Assembly: GCA_025201365.1 (NCBI GenBank)
Contig: JAIXMF010000017.1
Coordinates: 124,001-188,000 of the forward strand
Origin: Syncephalis plumigaleata
Taxonomy: Eukaryota; Zoopagomycota; Zoopagomycetes; Zoopagales; Piptocephalidaceae
Direction: 5' to 3'
Length of the DNA: 64,000 nucleotides
The translations under genes and the position numbers were made by a program. The notes under the pieces were generated by a model that made no database searches, was not told where the DNA came from, and saw only the letters and a list, made by a program, of their open reading frames with translations. Each line of letters begins with the position of its first letter. The first letter of the stretch is position 1. Shown piece after piece: positions 25,885-38,405 of the stretch.

Positions 25885-26208
25885 AATAAGTAGATATGTT
25901 TATTGATTTAAATCTACTCTTTTATTTACAATTCGAATTGAAGATGGTACAGCGTCGTGTGTAATTGATCATCTACCGTGGTTAACTAAGGCATTATTGC
26001 ATTGTAGATGATGAATTATGTTATATATGCGGTTCATTCAGTTCTAATGAGAGAAGAATTGCTTTGAACAACCTCATACTTTCTTTCCTATTATTGCTAT
26101 CAACTGTAATAAATCAAGATTAATCTACTAACTTTTTATGAATGTACTATATTTTATTGCTATAACGATGATTAAAGAATACCAAGAAAATCAGAGAAAA
26201 AGAAATGA
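25885..26208. other. Convergent intergenic region
   Basis: About 320 A+T-rich bases between the 3' ends of the gene at 24076 and the DUF1769 gene. Only 3' untranslated sequence is expected; nothing else is seen. Confidence 0.5.
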
Positions 26209-27521
26209 TTACTCTTCTAAACTGAATGTCACGACAAAGTAGGTGGTTTTCGCGTCCAAACTACGACAAACATAACGAATGGGACGTCCACCCAAGTAGC
26301 GATCGACTTTTACGCTCACGCCCAACTTCAATTGAAACGTGTTGAAATCCATATGTGGCGAGTAAAAGTCAAATCCGTATTGCTTATCGGGCGTGAATAG
26401 GAAGCGTTGTCGATTGGCCTGGTTCAAAAAGTATTTTCGTCGTTTCTTATACGTCATCGAGGTACTGGGATCGCTTCCCGGCAGTTGCAGACGTGTGTCT
26501 TCCTCGAGGGCACGTTCATTGCCCAGTTTATACTCGGACAAGGGCAGCACGTTAAACATTTTACTTTGCAGGTTATTGCTCATGGCAGCCATCATTAGCG
26601 AGTGTTGTGCTGCATTGGCATCGTACCACGTCGTCGTCGTTGTTGTCCTCCTCGATTCGCCGTCATTAGGGAAGAGGTAGTGTCACCACTACCAGCACTG
26701 ATATCGGCATCGTTGCTAGCGGTACCGGGACTGGCATCGAAGATGGCGGGCCATGACATACGATTGGATGGAGGTGGTATACCGGTAAGCGAGGTGGGAT
26801 CAGCTGGTGCGTAGAAATCACTATTCCTGAAAGCACAACTGCTATTGTTGTTGGGGTCGCGACAATCTTGCGCGTCGTAAAACTTGTCTTCGGCTTCGTC
26901 GTCGTTGTCGTTGTTGTTTTGCCGTTGCCGTTGTCACTCTCGTCGTTATCGTCGATCTCTTCCTCTTTGCCGCTTTCCTCGCCACCGTGCGAGCATTCTA
27001 ATTCCTTACCGGTGCATAGTTCCGGTGCAGTGGCAATGTTAAAGGCGTTAATGCCACACACAAGCGGCGACATGATGTATGGTTTCTCGTTTTGTGCGTT
27101 GTAATACACGGCCGGATCGATCATTCTAGCCGCTGCCATACCAATATCGAATATCTTTGGGATAGCAGGCTTATATTTGTATATCATTCAATTTAGTTAT
27201 AGTTATGATCATGCTATTGCTATCGTTTGCTCCACTTACAATATTGTCAAAATCGACACCGTAATACACATCGTCGGCAGAGACTGTCTGCTTAAATCGA
27301 CCCTCTACTTGAATGGAGAATTTACGTCTCCTTCCATTAAAGTAGGGCGTGTTCTTGATGCGTGTCTCTCCTGGTGGCACGATGCCGGTAAAGTCACGTA
27401 TACGCACCATTACACGTCCTGTAAAATGTTCCGAATCGATCAGCACTGGATGCTTATCGTCGTTAACATTAATAAGGGCCTGTTGCTGATAGCTAGGCCC
27501 AACATGGACTGCAAGCGGCAT
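26209..27521 (-). CDS. DUF1769-family protein (fungal; relative of fission yeast Duc1)
   Basis: The family is fungal; its fission yeast member Duc1 is reported at the cell cortex, so a plasma-membrane-associated role is possible. Starting at 27521 (MPLAVHVGPSYQQQ), exon 1 carries SEHFTGRVMVRIRDFTG, KFSIQVEGRFK and SADDVYYGVDFDNI. An intron at 27170-27240 leads to PAIPKIFDIGMAAARMIDP. The C-terminus has FLFTPDKQYGFDFYSPH, DFNTFQLKLGVSVKV and RYLGGRPIRYVCRS, the typical end of DUF1769. The middle is a low-complexity acidic and Thr-rich insert where the frame slips twice by one base (near 26915 and 26640). Assignment rests on recalled family motifs. Confidence 0.8.
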
Positions 27522-28017
27522 GATGAAACGATACTAACGATAGGAAATGAGATAACAAGCTACACGGATAAATGGCTATTTGATGTGATAACGTGTAAGA
27601 TGATGATGATGATGATGATGATGTTGTTGTGTGTACACTTTGCAAGTTGTGGTTATACGTTAAGGGAATAGAACGATTACTAATTAACAAGAAAGCTAAT
27701 CATTTCTACTACCTAGCTTCATTTACTTGTTTGCATGTTTGTTGTTTGTTAAACATTCATGTTCTTGACTAGGTGTTTCGGTGATGTCGGATATGCACAA
27801 TCCGCTTATCTCACTCATATCTCCACATCCTTACACGAACAACACAAGATGTGAATCGATTCGGTCTCACTTCATTATCTTCATTATACACACTTATGCT
27901 TGCCTGCTGCTTATCTAGATTCACGTATGTTGATTGCAACTCGGTTTTGATTTTATTCTGCTTAAATCTGATCCAGACTGGTTAAATGGTAGAAAAATAA
28001 ACTAATAAAATTAACAA
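27522..28017. other. Intergenic region with (GAT)8 tract
   Basis: About 500 bases between two minus-strand genes; the part next to 27521 should hold the DUF1769 promoter. A (GAT)8 run lies at 27600-27623. No gene is seen. Confidence 0.5.
27600..27623. repeat. (GAT)8 microsatellite
   Basis: Perfect trinucleotide run in the region upstream of the DUF1769 gene, presumably in its leader or promoter. Confidence 0.8.
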
Positions 28018-29379
28018 CTAGCATTCAAACTTGAAGCGGAAGTAATCTGGATCGAAATGATGAACGCGTACGTAACCGTCTTCACCACCACTCGAGAAAC
28101 TAAACACACACACACACACACACACACACAGTTAATGCCACGCTCTATTCTATTCTATTCATTCTATTCTATTCAGCTTACCTCTTGCCATCAGGATGTA
28201 CGGCAATGGTGTTGATCGGACCGAAATGACCCTTGACACGACCACACTCAATGGCGAACACCTTATGATAGAATCGACATTCGAATTTACCCTGTCGCGA
28301 CGAGGTTGTAGTGACATTCATGGCATCTTGTCCACCACCTAGAATAACGAAATCTTGAGTTGGCGTAATAGCTGCCGAGTTGAGCGGTGTATCGGTAGAG
28401 TATACTTTGATGGTTTCAAGGGTAGTGGCATCGATTAAACGCGCCGTCTTATCCTTGGAGGACGTGATGAAATAGGTGCGATCCTTGGACATTTGCATAT
28501 CACTGATGACCCTTCATGAGCAGCTACCGTGTTGATGCATTCACCTGTCTAAATAAGATGACAATTGATTAGTACAATCGATATAACAGCAATCATAGTA
28601 GCTCACCTTCCAGTCGTATTGACGAATAGATCCATTTTCATGACCAGAAATGATGTATTGGTTCAAGTAGCTCCATACACCTACCATGGCCTTGGGACCA
28701 TCTGGTATAATATTAATCACCGGCTCAGATGATTCTAAGATTGCCATTATTATTATTAATTAAGATCTACTCGGATATGATAATAGTGGTAGACTTACGT
28801 GTTTCCGATTCAGAATCAATGCCCATTACCGTGATGGTACCTGGATGACCCATACGACGTTCAGTAACCATAAGTACATAGCGATCATCCTCGCTAAACT
28901 GAACTCGCTTAACGGCAGTGGGGAACTCCCATGTGTGGAGTAGACGACCGGTGCGTATATCCCATAGACGAGCTGTGTTGTCGGCCGATCCAGTTACTAG
29001 ACGTTCCGTTTTACCTATCATAGCAGAGGAACAAGTCAAGTGTTATAACACAGTATGTACACAGTATGTACACGCGGGTATAGAATATCAATGCAAGCGT
29101 GTTGCTATCATAAAGGATACTGTCGCTGTCAACGGTCCATAGCGCACCTTGATGGCCGTGATAGGTGCCGAGACGCTCGCCATTATGCGAGAACCACACG
29201 CTTACTACGTGGTCCTTGCTTACCGAGAACAATAGATCGCCTTCGCGATTATACTTGATTTGCGTGAGAGCACGCGTGTGTCCCTGTAGAAGAATAGGAC
29301 GCTAGATGGATGTGACATACACGACAGTCCCGTTAGCAGGTCGCCTATACGTACGCTAGAGAGGCTGTATACCTACCAT
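28018..29379 (-). CDS. EIF3I: Translation initiation factor 3 subunit I (WD40)
   Basis: Core WD40 subunit of eIF3, which loads mRNA onto the 40S ribosome (yeast Tif34). Six coding exons: 29377-29379 (ATG alone), 29121-29301, 28799-29014, 28607-28734, 28182-28548 and 28018-28099. The protein begins [19 protein letters not shown] and carries [80 protein letters not shown] and [17 protein letters not shown], collinear with human eIF3i. One base appears lost in the CCC at 28510-28512; allowing for it the total is 325 residues, the length I recall for the human protein. The intron 29015-29120 has a U12-like donor. The first coding exon holds only the start codon, with a GTAGGT donor directly after it. 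Confidence 0.96.
28104..28130. repeat. (AC)n microsatellite in the last eIF3i intron
   Basis: Simple CA repeat of about 27 bases within the intron 28100-28181, beside a TATTC-type pentamer run at 28145-28173. Confidence 0.85.
29015..29120 (-). other. Candidate U12-type (minor) intron in eIF3i
   Basis: On the minus strand the intron starts GTATCCTTT, a full match to the U12 GT-AG donor consensus, and ends GATAG. A CACTTGAC stretch about 21 bases before the acceptor is a partial match to the U12 branch site TTCCTTRAC. Frame across the junction ([14 protein letters not shown]) supports these ends. The donor match is strong, the branch site weaker. Confidence 0.5.
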
Positions 29380-30623
29380 GATAAGAACGATCGTAGATTA
29401 AAAGAGAGTGACAATCAACGAGATCTCTTGGTAAAGAGGCAAAAAAGCGGTGGAATATAGATCTGCTTAGTGGATAAGTGCGAAAATAGAAAAAAATAAC
29501 CATTTCTAGAGTGAAGTAAAAACTGCTAATTACTTGCACACACACACACATACATACACACATAATGTGTCATTCAACTGCGATTATAACTGTTCTATCT
29601 AGGATATGGTTACACTTGTAGTACATCATTTGTAATCGATATCACTCGATAGATCTATAGAGTTGATTAGATGTCAATACCAAGTAGTCACTTGTATCTT
29701 TATTAGTAGCAAGTAAAGTAGAATCTATTATAAATTGGAAACAAGTTATTGACATCAGCATGATGTTCTCTACACCCGTGTTTAATCTCCACCTAGAGTA
29801 CACGGATTCATTAAACTTTAGTCGTATTAGTAAATGGTTATTAGATACAGCATTGTTCATTCTATAATACAACCTGAATACAAGTATTGCTTTAGAATTA
29901 CTCCTCACGTGTATCCAAGTTATCTAGTACACGCGATTGTAGGAAATAGCCACTTGTAGTATGATATGTGACCACCATGTGGCAATATCGTATAAAAGCC
30001 ATGCGTTATGGCATATCGTCCAACCTGCTACTTTTATCTATTCCATTTCATTACCGTTGCTTCTTCTTCTTCTTCTATTGTTGTTGTTCGTATTCATTCG
30101 TTAAATTAACGTTTATTATCGACTAGTTAACCCGTGTGTGTGTGTGTGTGGGTGTTACTCTACTCTTCATTCTGTACGTATGGTGTTGGCTTATTCTAAC
30201 TTCTCTCCTAACTTAATTCTCCTTTTCTTCTTCTTTGTCTGTGCACCGCTCGTTAACTACCGCCTTACTATATGCCACACGGAATAGGCTATTCAAGCAG
30301 ATCCACGCTATTTATTAATACATACGGCGCCTTCTTCCTTTGCCAAGCTATTAAGCTGCACCGTTCCACCTGACCAAGCCTTGGTTCCACTGCATACACC
30401 TCTTTTTCTTTATTCTCCTCCTTCTCTATTCCTTGTAATAGATATTGTAACCGCATACATTATTATACTCGCTGACTGTCTTCATTGCATACATAAGTGG
30501 TCATCTACTCCATTATTATCATAATTATTATTACTAGTAGTCATACTCTATTGATAACTTGTGTAGTAAATAGTTAGTACTCTACCTTTCTTATTCAATC
30601 GATATATACATATATATACATAT
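29380..30623. other. Divergent intergenic region, eIF3i / RGS gene
   Basis: About 1.2 kb. It holds a plus-strand TATAAAAG at 29991-29998, a (TTC)n stretch near 30061-30075, a (GT)n run at about 30134-30151, and a long C/T-rich leader-like stretch to 30600. No coding signal is seen. Confidence 0.5.
29991..29998 (+). promoter_or_regulatory. Candidate TATA box, RGS gene
   Basis: TATAAAAG faces the RGS gene but lies about 630 bases before its start codon, implying a long C/T-rich leader or a leader intron. Tentative. Confidence 0.35.
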
Positions 30624-33600
30624 ATGCATAGGATGGCATCATCTTCCGTCAGTGCCAAGGAGACGGACAGCAGTCCATCTTCATATCCTTCATGGTCTAC
30701 CCCGACACTACCGCAGCGTGCCATGCCAGCGCTTGTTGGTCTATCTGCCGAGCAGTTAGCATCCCGTTCTTCACCACAAATCCAATCTGGTAATACGTCA
30801 TTTCAATCGTATGCCGATATATTGTCACCATTAAATAGCGGCGAGTGGCCATCCTCTCCACTACGGCCACCACCCTGTACACCACCACCTAACCGACCCA
30901 TTTCAGATCCCAGTGAATCGACGATGCATTCAACAAGTAGTCATACCCATAATAACGACCATAGTGGGATCATTCTTAGTCCCACTTATCAACACCATAA
31001 TCACAGTCAACATAGCCAACAAAGTCAACACAGTCAATATAGTCAATATAGTCATCATCATGGCTGGTCCACGAATGAGCGACAACTTTATATGGCATCC
31101 ATGGAAGCGGAGAAACTCGTCAATAGCAGTGATGAATTACTATCACCGATCCATCCGCATTCCATAATGGAACAGACTGGCCTCGAGCGTGACTCTTTAT
31201 GTAGCACGCTGGATGATTATTTTAGTCAAGACGAGTCGGATGCTGAAGTGGCAGTGGCCACCATGCAAAGTTTTTCGTCCTGCACTGTTCTTCCCATTAA
31301 CGCACAAGTAAAAGCCACACCACCCGATCTACCATTGCCCGAGGAGGAACGTTTACAACGGATGCGCAGCATACGTAACGCACGAACTGCTAACCATATC
31401 ACCGAGTTCATTCGTATATTGGTGGCTGTTCTCGAGGACGACGTGGAAGGAGTCACCGCGTTAACTCGAGCAGAGCCAAAGACTTTTCCGGTTACCGTAC
31501 ACCGTGGACACACCGTGGAAGAGCTCACTCGTATGGTGGAGGCAGAGTATGCGTTCCTTTACGGTGAGCCAGCCCGCCACCGCTGCCTATGAAATCGCCA
31601 GCTCGTCGTAATGACTCACGCTCCAATGGTGGCTTTTCATCTAATTCTACCACTGCCACTGCCATTACTTCTCCAGACACAAGCAATGGTCGACGTCCCT
31701 CCTATTCGCAACAGTCCAACGCTAATGGTAACACAGGACATATCGTCCATTGGTTTGTGGTCAGCTATTTGTGGGTATGGTGCCACTACGTTACGATGAT
31801 TTTATCGGCGAAGTATTAGACATGAACGACGTGGTTCGTGTTATAAACATCTATGAAGATGATGCGATTGGTGCGACACCCAAGAGCTCGCCGACACCCT
31901 CGACCATTAGTGGCACTGAAACGAATGGTGCATCGCCGGGAAGTGTCAACTCGAGAAGTAAGAGTGAGTTCAACGCATCACCCACCAGCCTTTACTCGTA
32001 TAAAGTGGAGTCAACGAACGAGAACTTCACCATGCGTGGTTGTCGACCACAAGCGGGCGGATTAGAGGATCGATTCCGTCAGTGTATCTATAATGAATTT
32101 TCACTGGCCGCATTCCAGGCACATTGTGCACGAGAATTCACTCTAGAGTCGTTGCTCTTCTTCTTGGAAGTGGAGGTGTTCCGCGATTTAGCCGGTGGCG
32201 ATCCAGGCAGATTACCGCAGGGTATGCGAATCGAACAATACGCTCGTTACATTTACGAGATCTACATCGATAATGACGCACCATTACAAGTGAACCTAAG
32301 TGAAGAGATACGCGAGGAGGTTGCCAATGCCGAGCGGTGTTCTGCCTGTCTATTCGATGGTGCGCAAGATATGGTACATGCCACATTGAAGCGACACAGT
32401 TTCGTACGTTTCGAGGCCAGTGATGCGCACATGCTATTGGCACGATTACGACAACAAGGTGAGTAGTAGAATTATATAAATAGTATACGAGTTTATTGAT
32501 TATTATATATATATTAGATCCTACACGTTATTACAATGCCAATATGGTGCGATCCTTGGCTCAACTATTCCCGCCTAATAACAAGCTGTTATCGTATATA
32601 CTCTCTGATGCTCAACGACCGCGTGCGTCTAGTTCGTCTTTCCAACGACAACGATTTGACGCATCGGACGATGTCGTGGTGGATATGTGTCGGGCACGCG
32701 AGGAAACACTGGCCCGTGTCCTATCCCGATTCCATCCCGGTCCTGATGTCACCAATGCCATCGATGGCTACTTCACCGACGATAGCGGGCGATTGACGCC
32801 GGCACAGAAGCAACGGTGTATACGGAAGGAGCGTAAACTGACTCACTTCTTTGGACATCATCCTGATCCATCGCAAGTGCAGAAACAAGCGGAATCCTCG
32901 GAGGTGTCCACTATTATTTGTAGTACACAACGGCCGCGACTTCGATCATCGGCATCTGCTGCCTCGTTGGATTCCATCATGTCCAAGACGAGTGTGACCA
33001 CCATTAATAGTACCAATCTCCATAACTCGGATAGCGACACGGCAGCCAATACCGGATTTCAGCATCGACGACGTCGTCTACGCAAGCTGGAGGGCTTCTT
33101 CGGTGATAGATTGCCGGGCGATATTGTACCCACTACATCATCGGGCACTCATCCCATTAGTCTGAGCCATTCCACGCAAACTTATCCAGGAGGTATGCGT
33201 GATTTGAACAACAGCAATAGCAATAGCAATATGACGACAATGACGCATGGAACAACAACGTCCACAGCAGTAACGACATCTAGTCAAGGTCAAAAGATAC
33301 GTCGTCCTAATAAAATCATCAAGAAGAATCCGAGTAATCGACCGCAAGCCGTTCGTGTCTCGGATGAACTAGACCAAGAATTGATGGTGAACCAAGCACG
33401 CGAGGCTACTACACCTCAGCCACTGCCTCGACCGATTCTATGGATACGAATAACGAGTTGGATCCCGACATGCGACGTGAGCTAAGACGTCGTCGCCACA
33501 AGCTGAATCGACTATTTGGCGAGCCACTCAATGAGGAAATGGTATTCGACCGACTAGTCAAGCCTAATCTAGCCTCACTTGGATCCGAGAAGGAGATGAT

Positions 33601-34853
33601 CGATATGGGAATGATCACGGCAGATCGTACTCCCATCACGCTTGCTACGACATATCCGCACCGTTACCTGCATCCTTATCGTCTGCATCTGCCTCTCCGT
33701 TAAATAATTCATAATTCCGTTAGAGTCCCTGTCTACCACGGAACTCATACTTGATGCATCCTACATTTACGATGAAGATAAACATTCAAATCCTAATCGT
33801 ACTTCCTCAGTGGTACCCGCACTATTCGACGCCGACTCTCTTTGTGCTCGATCCATGATATCTATATCTAATTCGGCCATTAACGAGGATCATCATCATC
33901 ATCATAGTCATAGTCATCATCAACAGTATCTTCAGCATCAGCATCAGCATCAGCATCATCTAGAGGAGATTGGTACTAGAAATCGATCTGCTAGCACGGA
34001 TGCTATATCCAACTCGGATTACTCGATATCCATGAGTCGTATTGAACCTTCGGTGGAGTTGTCACCCGAGGAAGCAGCCGAGCAACTTGCGCGTGAACAA
34101 CGTCGCAAGAAAGTAGAGAAGCTGTTCAGGGTGCTTGGCGTACACGTACCAGCAGAGATGATCAATGCTGCTCAGGAGCGTATCAACTCATCCCGCGACT
34201 ATGCATCGCAGCGTCCATCTAATTCCGGACAAAGTCTACCCAATGTGGTCACCGTAACCATAGATGAATCCGAGATGAGCACCATGTTACCAATGTCGGC
34301 GAGCGAGAAACGAGCGGGAGTACGTCGTGCCGAAAAGTTGGAGCGTATGTTTGGCGCACGTCCACCGCAAGATCTAGTGGTGCACGCCAACCCCACTCCC
34401 ATGTCACGTAATAGCATTAGTGCAGATAGTGGCGTGGTACAACTTGATACCTCGATGGCTACCACTAATGCTAATACTACTAATGCTGTCATTTCATCTT
34501 CATTGGCAAGTCAAGCACCTTCATTGCTTGATCTATTAGATATGGAGGATAATGAACAATTGTCACCAACCATGAATGATAGTTATCAGCAACATCAGCA
34601 ACATCAGCATCATCAACAGAACAATGGTAGCTTGACACCTTTACCATTGGATGGTGCCTCGTTAATTTCACTATTATTAGAGGATGACACAACGGTTGAT
34701 TCATTATTAGAGTATGTCTCTTCGACTGAAGCGAGCTACGAAGATCCTAATACACCTGAAGCTATTTACGATAAAGGCATTCGACAGCGACGACTACGTA
34801 AGCTGAAACGATTCTTTGGTCATGAACTAGAAGCAGGTCAATTATCACCTTGA
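30624..34853 (+). CDS. RGS-domain protein with six FFG-type motifs
   Basis: RGS domains speed GTP hydrolysis on heterotrimeric G-protein alpha subunits. The Ser/Pro/His-rich N-terminus is followed by a segment VTVHRGHTVEELTRMVEAEY and, after low complexity, YRPLVCGQLFVGMVPLRYDD. The RGS domain then runs from DRFRQCIYNEFSLAAFQAHC through ESLLFFLEVEVFRDL to MVHATLKRHSFVRFEAS (about 32065-32430). An intron at 32461-32517 follows. Downstream are six short motifs of the form basic-KL-x2-FFG-x4-P: KLTHFFGHHPDP, KLEGFFGDRLPGDI, KLNRLFGEPL, KVEKLFRVLGVHVP, KLERMFGARPPQDL and KLKRFFGHELEAG, spaced by Gln/His/Ser-rich linkers. The frame slips by one base near 31574 and 31737 and at 33420 (run-of-C or run-of-G contexts), and near 33650 and 33710, where a short intron is an alternative. 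Confidence 0.85.
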
Positions 34854-35509
34854 TTTAATTTCATATTTATTTAACAAACTACTTTACTATTTAACAATAT
34901 ATTTGCCTATTTATTTATCTTTCTATTTAACATGTTCCTACTATTATAACGATGCTATCTGATTATAATAAACAATTATTTTGACAACTATTACTCTATT
35001 GTAATGACACAGAAGATGTCATTCGTTTACCACACACGTGCCACCACAGTTGTACACAATTCTCTACGTCATCACTTGCTTCTTGTGCTGCATACTAACT
35101 CAAGGACAGTGAAAATGATGAGATACAAAAAGGCATGCCATTTCTTGACACGTCACCACCACCACCACCATTAGTAACTTATCCCTTTCTACGCCTTGAA
35201 TCTATTCTGACCTGTGATATATATTTGGCCAACTACGCACACTTACAAACGCTCTAACCTACGTACGTACGTCTAGTTGTCAATATTGGTTCAGTTGAAG
35301 GTAGGCACACCTCACACTTTACTTGATACTATTCATGACTGTATATTCCATAGTGTATAGTCTATAATATAGTATACACTAGTAACTTACTAATCATACA
35401 CATACCTATATTTATGCGTATGGCTATTATCGTTTATCGAACACTTTAACTACTTATACTGCTTATATTTCATTTTATTCTTATTGATACTGCTTGTGTT
35501 TCTAATATA
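34854..35509. other. Intergenic region
   Basis: About 650 bases between two plus-strand genes. It has a (CAC)-type tract at 35156-35172 and otherwise A+T-rich text. No gene is seen. Confidence 0.5.
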
Positions 35510-38405
35510 ATGTCCGTACCATTATCACGTCGTACATTATTGCTGGTGGCTACCATCATCGGTGTGGCATCTATCGTCTTCCCATTGCTATTGCCCTGGC
35601 TCGTTAGCAAGCATCGTTTATCGTCGTCGTTGAACATGTCTGATCGTCAAGTATTGCCTACTGCCGTGCATCCATTGCACTACACGCTCACTCTTACACC
35701 GGATCTTGTTAATTTTACCTTTACCGGTCATGTAGATATCAAGTAAGTGGAGGCAGCATGTCCATACCATAACATCTAATCGTTGTTGTTGTTGTTGCTG
35801 CTGTTTAGTATTGAAGTCAAGGAGCAGACCAATACTATTTCCCTTAATGCTCATGAGCTAGAAGTGCAATCGGCTCGTTTGGTCAACATTATTGGCAAGA
35901 CGGAACAAACACTCGACACCACCAGTATCGATTTCGACAAGGAGAAGCACATTCTTACGCTGACCTTCCCCGAGGCATTGCCCGTCAAGTCCACCGGCAC
36001 CCTATCCATCGATTTCACCGGTATTCTTAACGATGAAATGTGCGGCTTCTACCGTAGCTCTTACGAGGATAAGGAGGGTAACAAAAAGTACATGGCCGTG
36101 ACGCAATTCGAATCAACCGACGCACGTCGCTCCTTCCCGTGTTGGGATGAGCCAGCGATCAAGGCCACGTTTGACGTCACTCTCAATGTACCCCGCGAGT
36201 TGACCGCCCTCTCCAATATGAATGTCGTCTCTAGCACGGATGTGGAGACCGATGGAAAGCCGCTTAAGTCGGTGGTATTTGCCAAGACGCCACTCATGTC
36301 AACGTATCTACTGGCCTTTGCGGTGGGCGAGTTCGACTACATCGAGGCGAAGAGTTCCGGCGAGAAGAACGGACAATCGGTAGTTTGTCGTGTGTACACG
36401 CCACCCGGCAAGACCGAGGAGGGTGAATTCGCATTGAGTATCACCACACAAATCATCGAATACTTTGCCGAGATATTCGGCCAGCCGTATCCATTGCCTA
36501 AGATGGATCTACTCGCTGTGCCTGACTTTGAGGCGGGTGCCATGGAGAACTGGGGCCTAGTCACCTTCCGTACCGTGCTCTTGTTGTGGAATAAGCAATC
36601 CAGCTCTGCACGTGCCAAGTTAAATGTGGCAACGGTGGTGGCTCATGAACTGGCTCATCAATGGTTCGGCAATCTTGTCACCATGGACTGGTGGTCGGAT
36701 CTATGGTTGAACGAGGGTTTCGCCACCTGGGTGGGTTGGCTCGCCGTCGATCACCTGTTCCCCGAATGGGAGGTGTGGAATCAGTTCGTGGATGAGTTGT
36801 GGCAAGTGGATTGAATCTCGATTCACTACGCTCGTCGCATCCTATCGAGGTACCGGTGAAGGATGCAGCGGAAATACCGCAAATCTTTGATAGTATCAGT
36901 TACAACAAGGGTGGCAGTGTTATTCGTATGCTTAGCAATTACATGGGACGCGATGTATTCCTGGCGGGTATTCGGCGCTACTTGAAGAAGCACGCCTTTG
37001 CCAATGCAAGCACGAATGATTTGTGGGCCGCCCTATCCGAGGAGTCAGGCATGGATATTAGCGAGTTCATGACATTGTGGACACGCCACATTGGCTATCC
37101 AATTATCACGATCAAGGACGTGGATGACAAATCGTTTACAGTACGTCAGAATCGATTCTTATCGAGTGGCGATGTCAAGGAGGAGGAGGACAAGCATCTC
37201 TGGTGGGTACCGTTGGCATTGACGACCGAAGCAGGCAAGGTGGATCCGGAAGACAAGAATGCCCACGTGCTCACTACACGCGAGGCCACCTTTGATAAGC
37301 CAAAGTACGAGACGTTCTACAAGTTGAATCAACGTTTGACGGGTGTTTACCGTGTGCACTACACGAAGGAACATCTGGCCACGCTAGCGTCCGCCATTCG
37401 TAAGGGTGCCATGACCGAGACCACCGATCGTATTAGCGTTCTATCGGATGCCGGTGCATTGGCAGCAAGTGGCACGGGCAGTACAGCGGATGTTCTCGCG
37501 TTGTTGGACAGTTTCGAGAATGAGCAGGAATTCCTCGTGTGGCGTGAAGTGAGCACACGTATCCAAGACATTGCCGCGATATGGTTCGAACAACCGGAGG
37601 CTGAGCGTGCCGCACTCGATCGAATGAGCGCACGTCTCTTTGGCAAACAAGTGGAACGATTGGGCTGGGAGGCCAAACCCGAGGAAAGCTTCCTTACCAC
37701 GCAATTACGTACTTTGGCCATCAGTCGAGCGGGTAACACGGGCAATCAAGGGTAAGCACAAGACTATCAACTTTCAATATGTTTATATATTTATTCATTT
37801 GTTTGTTTATAGTGTCATTGATGAGGCGCACAACGATTCAAGGAATTATTGGTGGCGATGCATCGGCACTTCATCCTGATATACGCGGTGCTGTATTTAG
37901 CGTTGTCGTAAAGACCGGCAAAGAGGAAGACTTTGAATCGGTATTTAAATTCTATCGCGAGTCCAATATTGCCGATCAAAAGTTGATGGCACTTTCCGCA
38001 TTGGGTAGCACGACGAGTGTAGCAGCGATTGAACGTCTACTCGATATGACGATAGCCGAGAAGGATATTCGTCCGCAGGATATCATTTACGTGTACCGTG
38101 CTCTCTCCTTGAACGCGGTAGCACGTCGACCATTCTGGCAATTCGTCAAGACGAACTATGATCGCTTGGCCGAACGCCATCGTAGCTCGCCACAAATCCT
38201 CATGGCCATCATCAAGAGTTCCGCGTCGACCTTTGCCTCGCAAAAAGACGCCGATGACATTAAGGCATTCTTCGATGCACGCGATCATCGTAATGTGGCG
38301 CGTAGCGTACAACAAAGTCTTGAGAAGGTGCAAGCGAATGCTGCCTGGTTGGAACGTGCCAAGAATGAAGTGTCTGCCTGGTTAACCAAGCATGTACAAA
38401 GCTAA
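35510..38405 (+). CDS. M1-family zinc aminopeptidase (puromycin-sensitive / Aap1-like), membrane-anchored
   Basis: Removes N-terminal residues from peptides. Exon 1 (35510-35742) starts with a basic stretch and a hydrophobic run (LLLVATIIGVASIVFPLLL), a likely signal anchor; the next Met (MSDRQVLPTAVHP) would give a cytosolic form. Exon 2 starts at 35809. The substrate-binding FEAGAMENWGL and the zinc site HELAHQWFGN with NEGFA (HExxH-x18-E, first His about residue 356) are intact. The ERAP1-like C-terminal helical domain follows, interrupted by an intron at about 37753-37811, and ends WLTKHVQS. The frame slips by one base at 36808, where GG would need to be GGG to read WQVGLNLDSLRSSHP, and twice near 37825 and 37849. 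With these the whole family length of about 950 residues is covered. Confidence 0.93.

Noticed and set aside
28100-28181. CRISPR-like or functional tandem repeat
   Set aside because: It is only a CA microsatellite and a TATTC run inside an intron.
8443-37850. Programmed frameshifting as an explanation of the frame slips
   Set aside because: The sites have no shared slippery sequence or downstream structure, occur in housekeeping genes such as eIF3i, and mostly fit a missing base in a run of G or C.
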